Positions 9,003 through 17,200 of a DNA stretch of 64,000 nucleotides are shown one piece after another (position 1 is the first letter of the stretch; every line of letters starts with the position of its first letter). Below the pieces are notes generated by a model. The model saw only the letters and a list, made by a program, of their open reading frames with translations. It did no database searches and was not told the DNA's origin. The position numbers were made by a program, and so were the translations under genes. Where the stretch lies: positions 62,001 through 126,000 of the forward strand of contig PPHI01000006.1 of the NCBI GenBank assembly GCA_002901265.1, read 5' to 3'. This stretch comes from Rhodopirellula baltica (lineage in GTDB: Bacteria; Planctomycetota; Planctomycetia; Pirellulales; Pirellulaceae).

Positions 9003-9147
9003 TGGTGGGATACTCTGAGGACGGAGAGGAACGGTCTGATCACCCGATAACTTAATGGATCGGACCGTCGCTTGCCCTTGCTTTTTGGTAGCCGGAAAGA
9101 CAAGTTCTGAAACGCGATTTTCGACACGGCGACAATCCGGGGACGCG

Positions 9148-10278
9148 ATGACCAAGTTCAGCTTAAAAGACCACCTCTTCAATCACGACAAAGTCTGCTA
9201 TTTGGCAGATCTGTTCGTTGTCGCCGACGCGTCGTTCGATCGAGATCGCTTTGTCGAACAAGTCATGGCCAAGCTGACGGAGCTGGAACTGAAACAGCGG
9301 ATCGCGCACATCGCAGAAGTCTTGAACGATTACTTGTCGCCCGATTTCAAAACGGCGGCCAAGCAAATCACTGCGGCACTGCCACCGCCATTGGACGAAA
9401 CCCTGACCGACGACGACTTTGGCGATTTCATCTTCGCGCCGCTGGGTGAGTACGTTGTCCGCAACGGCGTCAGCAAAAAGCACTTGCGAGTTTCGCTGCG
9501 AACGTTGAAGGAAATCACGCAACGGTTTTCGATGGAAGACGCGATTCGTGCGTTCATCCGCGCCTACCCCGAAGAAACACTGACCGAACTCGAAAAGTGG
9601 TCGACCGATCGGAATTACCATGTGCGCCGGTTGGTCAGCGAAGGCACACGGCCATCGCTCCCTTGGTCAGGCAAGGTGCCCTTGGAGATCAGCACGGCAG
9701 TTCCACTGTTGGACACGCTGCACGCCGATGCGACACGCTACGTCACACGCAGTGTCGCCAACCACATGAACGACATCTCCAAAAAAGATCCGGAACTCGT
9801 TTTAGAAACGTTGGGACGGTGGAAGGACCAGCAGCGGCAGACCGCCAAAGAGCTAACCTGGATGGCCAAGCACTCGCTGCGAACGTTGGTCAAACAAGGG
9901 CACTCGCCGACGCTGCGTTTCTTGGGATACCGCCCCAGTCCCCAAATCGAAGTCCATCCGATCGAGTTGTCTCGACCGCAGTGGCGGCCTGGCGAGACGA
10001 TGGAGTTTTCGTTCACGATCGAAGCGTCTCGCAAGGAACCGCTGATCGTTGACTATGTGATCGACTTTGTGAAATCCCACGGCGGCACCGCGGGAAAGGT
10101 TTTCAAAATCGGTGTGACAACGCTTGATCGTGGCAAATCAAAAACCTTCGCCAAACGGCACAAACTGCACGCGAATGCCACCACCTTCACGCTGTATCCG
10201 GGCACCCATCGCATCTCGGTTCAGGTCAACGGCAAAGTCTATCAGACGGTCGAATTCGAACTGGTCGCGTTCGAGTGA
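9148..10278 (+). CDS. alkC: AlkC-like DNA glycosylase (HEAT-like repeats plus C-terminal Ig-like domain)
   Basis: A 376-residue protein. Residues 1 to about 255 are helical repeats with the AlkC/AlkD hallmarks ITQRFSMEDAIRAFI, NYHVRRLVSEGTRP-LPW and TRYVTRSVANHMNDISK. The last 110 residues (from about PQIEVHP) look like an Ig-type beta sandwich, a feature known for AlkC rather than AlkD. AlkC removes alkylated bases, notably 3-methyladenine and 3-methylcytosine, without flipping them. ATG at 9148 has GGGGACG just upstream; an ATG at 9055 only adds a non-conserved stretch. It is the first gene of a four-gene plus-strand block, 139 bases before the helical-repeat gene, which suggests a shared DNA-related job. 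Confidence 0.82.
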   Translation: MTKFSLKDHLFNHDKVCYLADLFVVADASFDRDRFVEQVMAKLTELELKQRIAHIAEVLNDYLSPDFKTAAKQITAALPPPLDETLTDDDFGDFIFAPLGEYVVRNGVSKKHLRVSLRTLKEITQRFSMEDAIRAFIRAYPEETLTELEKWSTDRNYHVRRLVSEGTRPSLPWSGKVPLEISTAVPLLDTLHADATRYVTRSVANHMNDISKKDPELVLETLGRWKDQQRQTAKELTWMAKHSLRTLVKQGHSPTLRFLGYRPSPQIEVHPIELSRPQWRPGETMEFSFTIEASRKEPLIVDYVIDFVKSHGGTAGKVFKIGVTTLDRGKSKTFAKRHKLHANATTFTLYPGTHRISVQVNGKVYQTVEFELVAFE

Positions 10279-10327
10279 TTGCGTGATTTGGGCGATGGCG
10301 GATGCGTTAAAAAATCGATCCGCTAAG

Positions 10328-10395
10328 ATGTCGCATCTTTTCGCAAGCGACATTTTGAAACTCGCCGTCCGCCCCCAGCGGGGACTCCACGGCGA
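10328..10395 (+). promoter_or_regulatory. Two hairpins in the leader of the 1096-residue gene
   Basis: Two inverted repeats fill the gap between alkC and the next gene. ATGTCGC/GCGACAT (10328-10353) is followed by four T. A GC-rich hairpin follows at 10362-10395 (arms TCGCCGT/ACGGCGA with a CCCC/GGGG inner part). The first could be a weak terminator after alkC and the second could affect translation of the following GTG start. Neither matches a known regulator. Confidence 0.3.
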
Positions 10396-10417
10396 ACTCG
10401 GCAGGAAGAATTGAACC

Positions 10418-13400
10418 GTGGCCTTATCTCCCGAAGAAGCACAGCAGCAAGCGACCCAGTGGATCCTTCGCCCCTCCGAGCAAGACGGCGGTGGCTTGAC
10501 GTTTGACGAACGCGTGCAAGCGGAGCTGGCCAAGCGACTGGAGCAGGTTCCCGCACGGCTTCGCAAAATTTGCTTCGGGATGTTCGGACGCGATGCGAAA
10601 GGCCAGTACATCCATGACTGGGACAAGATCAACGAAGCCGAAGAGGCAGCACACCTGGCACTCGAAGAGTTGCCTGACAAAGACATCTACAAGCTAATTC
10701 GTGCGACCGCCGGCAATGCGGCTCCCTTGATCGAGACCGCTTGGCAGTGGCTCGAAACGACTTGCGAAAGCTATCACTACGAAAAGAAAACGATCCGTTC
10801 GTCCTCGCTTGGCCCGGCCGTTCAAATCCGCCGTGTGCTGTGGCTGAAAGCGATGATCGAATTGTGCGTCAGCTTCGAAGACGAAGTGTTGACGTTGCCG
10901 ATGCTGGCCGTCTGGGCACCGTACCTGCAAACAGGTTACATCTCGCGAGAACAGCAACTCGGCCAAGTCATCGCCGCGAACTTGTCTGACGGCCACGAAC
11001 AGTCTGAAGAAACACTCGAAGTCCTGCGCCAGATCGTTCACGAAGAACACGAAATCGGCGTGCTTGGCGATCACGTGTTTTATGGACTTTGGGCCGGCAA
11101 TTGCGAAGAAGGCTGGGAACTGATCGAGCGTTTGCTGCTGACGACCGACGAGTCACACGAATCGCTTCGACAAGCGATTTTGGTCGCCGCGTTTGACGCT
11201 CACCCCGATGCCTTGGCTCGCCTGTTCGGCATGCTACACGAACAAGGCATGTCGCGTTACACCGCCGTCGTTCATGCGATGGACGAATGGTTGGGTTGGC
11301 ACTGGTCGTTGCTGGCCCGGCAAAAGATCGTCGCCGGTCTGGAAACGCTCGCACGTTTCGTCGGCGACCCCGAAGACGCCACCGAATTTTTGACCGATCC
11401 GGGCCTGGACGCTGACCATGCGTCAGATGTTTACCTGGCACTGTGGGCGATCGGAGTTCGTTTGGTCGAAGACGCGTTGTCGGTCGCACAAACGCTGATT
11501 CAACACCCCAGTGCCGAAGTCCGCTATGCAACCGTTTGTTACTTGGCCTGGCTGGAATTCGCACCGGCGATCCCGCTGCTTGCCAGCGTCGTCAATGACG
11601 AAGACGAACGTGTCGCTTTGAAAGCCCTGCGCGGCATTGATGCTTTCGAATCGATCGACCCCAGTGAGCTTTGCCGCCACCTGAAGTTCGCCGATGTGGT
11701 TTCACTGTTCGAGCGTTTGCCGGTGAAGACACAGAAGTTCATGCCGATCGTTTGGCCATGGACCGAAACGAAGGCTCGTCGAATCGATATCACCGAAGCC
11801 TTGTTTTTGGCACTCGGCGATCAGCCACCGACAGCGCTTCTGCCACACCGCGCGGACCTTAGTCCCGAAGGCCGTGAAAAGCTCGCCCGACTGATCGTCC
11901 AAACCGACGATTGGTCCGAAGAAGCTCGTACCGCACTGGTCGAGATGGTTGGTGACCTGTCGCTGGATGTTCGCGAAGTCGCCACTCGGGCACTGCGTGC
12001 AAAGGGCATTCGCCGCGAAGAGCTGACACAGATTTGCGAGTTCCTTAAACGTAAGTCCGCCGACCTGCGAAACGAGATTCTGAAACTGTTCTTGGTCCAA
12101 GACGACGACACCGCCCTGGCGATCGCAAACGAACTATGCCTTGCCAAAAACAAGCAACAACGTTTGGCCGGTCTCGAATTGCTCCGCTGCTTGGCCAAAG
12201 AGAACCGCCAGCGAAGTGCTTGTGTCACGGCCGCCAGCCAGTTCCCCGAACACCACAAACGGCTAAGCAAAGACGAACAGTTGCAAATCAATGCGATCCT
12301 GAAAAGCTACAAACCGAAGCTGTCGCCTGACAACGGGTTTGGACTGCTTAATCCGAGCGGTCGCACCGCGGTGACGCAGCCGAAGAAAAACCGCCGTCAA
12401 ACCATCAGCGCCGCTTCACGCAAGCTGCTGCATTCACTTGACGAATTGATCGACCAACATCGTGACACGCCGATTTCGTTTTTGCATGGTGCCCAGGATG
12501 TCACCGCCCCGCTGGCACAAGCCGAGGAAGCCTTCGTCGACCTTTGCGATGGAAAAGCACAAGCGGAAGTCCGCGCGAGACTTCCGCTCGCTGAACTGTG
12601 GGAATCCTGGTTCGAGAAACGCCCTAAGACGTTGATCGATAGTGACGGATTAGAAGTGATGCGTGCGTTGTTCTTGATGCAAAGCTGCGACGACGAAGAA
12701 CGCGACGACATCATGCCGTTTCTGGAACAATCTGAATCACGACTCGAGCTCGTCAAAGTCATCGGGCAAGACACCAAGCCACCTACGCTGCGATACCCCG
12801 AACTGGTCCAAGCGATCTTGGAATACTTCTTGCTTCCTGTCGCCGAATCCGAGGTGCTGGACTACCTGATTGACGTCACTGAAAATGTAGCGGCCTCGAT
12901 CCCGCAAGAAGACTTTGTCGGCTTCATTCCGCGTGGCAAGAATTACAGCAACCCGGACGACCAAGAAAGCGCTGATCCGTATGAGCAGTTGCGTACGAAC
13001 GAATGGCTATGGCTTTGCAAAGTATTCTTGGAAGCCAAGGCCGCGGATCCGAATGTCACACCGACACCGGAACAATGGGATCGGATTTGGAAACTGCTTC
13101 GTTGGTGCGACGAGCCGACACCAGGCGCACGCCGTTTGCATTGTGATTTCTCCGTGACCGCGCGAGCTTACTTGGCCGGAGCGGCGACACTCGATGACGT
13201 AATCGACCAATTGGTCGGGCCGCGATCTGATAGCGATTCACAAGATGATTTTCCGTCGCTTGCCAAAGTGACCCAGCGAAAGCAAAACGAAACCCTGAGA
13301 GACTTTCGCAATCGGCCCGAGATTCATGAACTACTGAAGAAGATTCGTGCACAGCTGCTGGAGATCGAATTGCAACGTGGCGAATCGGAAACAACCGCAA

Positions 13401-13708
13401 CGGGTGCGATCCGAGCGATTCGAAGTTTTCATGGTTCACAAACGCTGTTTCGCATCTTGACCGCGATCGGCGAAACGCCGCTGAAACGCGACCGCGGATC
13501 ACGATCGAGCGGTCACAAACGCGCTGTCGTGCTGACCGAGCTTGCGGTCGCGACCTACCCACTGGTCAGCGATTTGCCAGGAACGTTTGCGACGCATTTC
13601 AAACAGGCAAAGTCCAAACGCCAACTGACCGAAGAACGCCTGATCGAGCTCAGCTCCATCGCGCCGCACTGGGCGGACTACGTTGACGCGGCACTTGAGA
13701 CTGCCTGA
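10418..13708 (+). CDS. Large helical-repeat (HEAT-like) protein, short paralogue of the 1712-residue protein
   Basis: A 1096-residue, probably cytoplasmic protein with no signal peptide or membrane segment. It is strongly related to residues 1 to about 1090 of the protein at 14218-19356. Shared landmarks include LPDKDIYKLIRATAGNAAPLIETAW, DEVLTLPMLAVWAPYL, MDEWLGWHWS, FMPIVWPWTETKAR, LADLWESWFEKRPKT-like segments and LEYFLLPVAESEVLDYLIDVTEN. HEAT-like helical pairs run through 280-420 and 510-620. It stops where the longer paralogue continues into its C-terminal domain. Translation starts at GTG 10418 after AGGAAG. Nothing resembling a catalytic motif is visible, so a scaffold or recognition role is the simplest inference. 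It lies between alkC and the small Gly-Gly protein. Confidence 0.75.
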   Translation: MALSPEEAQQQATQWILRPSEQDGGGLTFDERVQAELAKRLEQVPARLRKICFGMFGRDAKGQYIHDWDKINEAEEAAHLALEELPDKDIYKLIRATAGNAAPLIETAWQWLETTCESYHYEKKTIRSSSLGPAVQIRRVLWLKAMIELCVSFEDEVLTLPMLAVWAPYLQTGYISREQQLGQVIAANLSDGHEQSEETLEVLRQIVHEEHEIGVLGDHVFYGLWAGNCEEGWELIERLLLTTDESHESLRQAILVAAFDAHPDALARLFGMLHEQGMSRYTAVVHAMDEWLGWHWSLLARQKIVAGLETLARFVGDPEDATEFLTDPGLDADHASDVYLALWAIGVRLVEDALSVAQTLIQHPSAEVRYATVCYLAWLEFAPAIPLLASVVNDEDERVALKALRGIDAFESIDPSELCRHLKFADVVSLFERLPVKTQKFMPIVWPWTETKARRIDITEALFLALGDQPPTALLPHRADLSPEGREKLARLIVQTDDWSEEARTALVEMVGDLSLDVREVATRALRAKGIRREELTQICEFLKRKSADLRNEILKLFLVQDDDTALAIANELCLAKNKQQRLAGLELLRCLAKENRQRSACVTAASQFPEHHKRLSKDEQLQINAILKSYKPKLSPDNGFGLLNPSGRTAVTQPKKNRRQTISAASRKLLHSLDELIDQHRDTPISFLHGAQDVTAPLAQAEEAFVDLCDGKAQAEVRARLPLAELWESWFEKRPKTLIDSDGLEVMRALFLMQSCDDEERDDIMPFLEQSESRLELVKVIGQDTKPPTLRYPELVQAILEYFLLPVAESEVLDYLIDVTENVAASIPQEDFVGFIPRGKNYSNPDDQESADPYEQLRTNEWLWLCKVFLEAKAADPNVTPTPEQWDRIWKLLRWCDEPTPGARRLHCDFSVTARAYLAGAATLDDVIDQLVGPRSDSDSQDDFPSLAKVTQRKQNETLRDFRNRPEIHELLKKIRAQLLEIELQRGESETTATGAIRAIRSFHGSQTLFRILTAIGETPLKRDRGSRSSGHKRAVVLTELAVATYPLVSDLPGTFATHFKQAKSKRQLTEERLIELSSIAPHWADYVDAALETA

Positions 13709-13791
13709 CAAACCTGGCGACATCACAAACAGGGGGGCGGCGAATTAGTTACACTGGCTCAACCGATGAACCTTTTCCCCGAGGGTGAACG

Positions 13792-14214
13792 ATGTTGACC
13801 GTTTCCGGCAAAGCTTTGGGCCGGCGCAAGCCACTTTTCGATGACTTTTCAATCACTCCTCCTGCGGACCCTGGCGACGGCGGCACGACACTGGCGCAAC
13901 TGATCGAATCGATCGTTCGCACCGAAGTCACCGCCTATGAAAAACGCCAGCGAGACCGCTCGCTGATCCGTGTGCTGTCCGAGCGACAGTTGGAACTCGC
14001 TACCGAAAGTGGCAAGATCGACCTCGGCGGAAACACTTCGACCGTCGACATCGATACCGAACAAGCGATTGCCGACGCGTTGCTCGCGTTTGAAGACGGC
14101 TTGTACTTGGTTCTGATCGATGATCAAGAACAAGAGTCGCTCGACGCACAGGTTTACCTGCTGCCGGACAGCCGAATCACCTTCATTCGCTTGACCATGT
14201 TGGCAGGAGGCTGA
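13792..14214 (+). CDS. Small beta-grasp-like (MoaD/ubiquitin-like) protein ending in Gly-Gly
   Basis: A 140-residue protein with a GAGGG ribosome site before the ATG. The order of elements reads as a beta-grasp fold: a beta hairpin (MLTVSGKALGRRKPLF), a long helix (TLAQLIESIVRTEVTAYEKRQ), an inserted loop, then FEDGLYLVLIDDQEQ, ESLDAQVYLLPDS and RITFIRLTMLAGG. The last part mirrors the end of MoaD/ThiS (an ED-G turn, a small loop, a strand, and a free C-terminal Gly-Gly). Gly-Gly tails are used for adenylation, sulfur transfer or conjugation. An AGGAGG ribosome site for the next gene (14205-14210) lies inside this gene's last codons, which couples it to the 1712-residue protein. No E1, E2 or JAB gene is seen here. 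The fold call is an inference from pattern, not a search. Confidence 0.7.
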   Translation: MLTVSGKALGRRKPLFDDFSITPPADPGDGGTTLAQLIESIVRTEVTAYEKRQRDRSLIRVLSERQLELATESGKIDLGGNTSTVDIDTEQAIADALLAFEDGLYLVLIDDQEQESLDAQVYLLPDSRITFIRLTMLAGG

Positions 14215-14217
14215 GCG

Positions 14218-17200
14218 ATGGTGATGAAGTACGAGGACGCACAAAAGCATTTCGAGCAGTGGCTGATCGCACCAAGTTCACAACATGGCGATGACGGATC
14301 CTCCGACGAAGAAATTCAATCCGAACTTGATCGACGACTGAAAAAGGCCCCGGCAAAACTTCGGCGGCTCTGCTGGGCGCTCTACCAACGCGATGAAGCG
14401 GGCGATCGGATCAACGATTGGCAGGAGGCACGCATTCGACAAGATCAGGCGCAAGCGGAACTGAATCAGCTGTCGTCAAAGGACCTGAATAAACTGATCC
14501 GCACAGCAACCGGATCGGTCGCGCCGCTGATCGAAACGGCTTGGGATGCTCTGGCGAATCGCTGTGCTTGCGGTGAATACGAACAAAAGCCAGTCCGTTC
14601 AAAAACGATCACTCCGACGATGCAGGAGTCTCGTGCAACATGGCTGAGAGTCATGTTCGATCTTTGTGCGTGTTACAAAGACGAGGTCCTGACGCTACCG
14701 AACTTGGCGATTTGGGCGCCGTATCTCTATGTTGATTACGGCACCTCCGAAGAAGCGATCGGTTTCCTGTTGGCAGCCAACCTGTCGGCCGGACATCCGC
14801 AGGCTGACGAGACGTACGAAATTCTGCGTCAGATCGTCAACCAAGAGCACGAAATCGGTACGATCGGCGACCACGTCTTGCTTGGCCTCTGGGCATCCGA
14901 CCGCAAAGACGGTTGGGAGCTCGTCGAACGTTTGCTGTTAGCCGCCAAACGCCAAGAAGGCTTGCGTCAATCGATCTTGCGAGTGGCTACCGATGCGCAT
15001 CCAGACGCATTCGCCAGACTACTCGTGTTGCTGCACGAAAACGATTTGGCACGGTACAGCTCCGTCGTTCAAGCACTCGACGAATGGCTCGGGTGGCAAT
15101 GGTCTGCGCTCGCAAAAAAACAGGTGCATGACTCGATCGCAACGCTTGCGAATTTCACCACCGACCCGGCTGCGGCAAAGTCGTTTCTGCGCCCCGACAA
15201 ATTGACTTCCAAGAATGCTTCGGACGTGTACTTGGCTTTATGGACGATCAGTATTCGTTCGGTCGAAGACGCAATCGCCATCGCGGACACACTGATTAAC
15301 CATTCGGCAACCGAAATTCGCTATGCGGTGGCAAGCTATCTCGCTTGGCTGTATTTGCCAGCCGGAATGCAAGTGTTGGTCAAAGCGATCTGCGACGAAG
15401 ACGACCGGGTTGCATTAAAAGCGATCGAGTGGGTGGAGCCGTATTTCCTGACCGAAGACCCCGACTATACAAAGTACGTCGAACTGGAAGACGCCGAAGC
15501 GTTGTTCGAACGTCTGCCGGCGAAACCCAAAACGCTCGCCCCGATCGTTTGGCCATGGACCGAACGCAAAGCACGACAGTCGGATGCCACCGATGCGTTG
15601 TTCTTGGCGTTAGGCGATCAACCCGCGACACGCCTCTTAAAATACCTCCGTGATTTTGATGTACGGGGACGTGAAGCGTTGGCCGGGCAATTGGCCGAAC
15701 TCAAACCGCGAACTGCGGATGCCCGCGACGCGTTGATTACCTTGGTTGGCGACGTGTCGATGGACGTCCGAGAAATCGCTGTCAACGCACTACTAAAAGA
15801 CAAACTAACGAGTGAAGCACTCAATCAGCTGACCGGTTTCCTAAAACGCACCTCCGCAGATCTTCGAAGCTCGGTCATAGCGCTGCTGCTCGCACAAAAC
15901 GACGCGACCGTTCTCGACGTAACACGCGAACTTTGTGACGCGAAGAACAAACCCCAGCGACTCGCCGGACTGGAACTGTTGCGTTGCCTTGCCGAAGGTG
16001 ATCGGCAACGTGAAACCTGTGTGGCGATCGCAAACGATTTTGGCGGCAAACAAAAACGCATCGGCAAAGACGAGCAATCGCAACTGGACGCGATTCTGGT
16101 CAGCCACAAACCGGTGCTGTCGGTCGAAAACGGCTTTGGGCTGCTGGACGCCAGCCAACGAACTCCGGTTGTCGCCCCACGGAAAAACAAGTCGGTCGCA
16201 GTTTCCGCTGCCGCGCGAGCCATGATCAAGTCGCTCGACGATTTGGTTCACAAGCATCGCAAGGAGTCCATCACGTTCAAGGATTGGCGTGGGCGAGACG
16301 TGACAGCGCCGCTTGGCGAAGCCGATGATGCGTTTTCGGATAAGTGCGATGGCAAAACCGTGGAACAAGCACGAAAGCTGATTCCACTGCCAGAGATTTG
16401 GGAAGCTTGGTTCGAGAAACGGCCTAAGTCGATGACCGACTCGGACGGGCTAGAGGTGATGCGAGCGTTCTTTCTGTTGCTCAACGATGACGACTGGGAC
16501 CGCAACGACATCATGCCCCTTCTCAAAAAGTCGGCCGCACGCAAATCATTGCTCAAATGCATTGGGCAAGACGTGCCACCGCCCAAGTTGCGTTTCCGCG
16601 AGCACGTCCAAGGAATCCTCGAGTACTTTTTGATCCCCGTCCCCGAATCCGACGTTTTGGATTACCTGCTGGATGTGACGGAGAACCTCGCCGCGTCGTT
16701 TCCCCAAGAGGATATCGCAGACTTTGCCAAACCCGGTGACGACGAAGAGGAGGAATTCGACGACCCTTCCTATATTTTGCGGCACAACGATTGGCTATGG
16801 CAGGGAAAGCGGTTTGTCGAAGCAAACGCAGTGGACGCCACCGTTCATCCGACCAAACAACAATGGACACGGATGTGGAATTTGATGCGATGGTTTGACG
16901 AGCCGATGCCGGGCCTTCTTCGCAATCGATGCCCTCTCGCCGTACTAGCTGGCGCGTATGGGGCTGGCGTGGCGAACTTGGCCGATGTGATCGATCACTT
17001 TGTTGGACCGCGCAACAATGACGATTCGAAATACAACTTTTCGTCTCTGGAAAGCATTTCGCAGCGCATTGTCGAAAAGGGCGTGCGACCGTTTGCCGAA
17101 CGTGACGAAATTCGCAACCTCGTTGATTCGATCCGAACTCGTTTGCTGGAAATCGAATTGGCTCGCGGAGAATCGGCGACACCGGCAACCGGGGCCGTCC

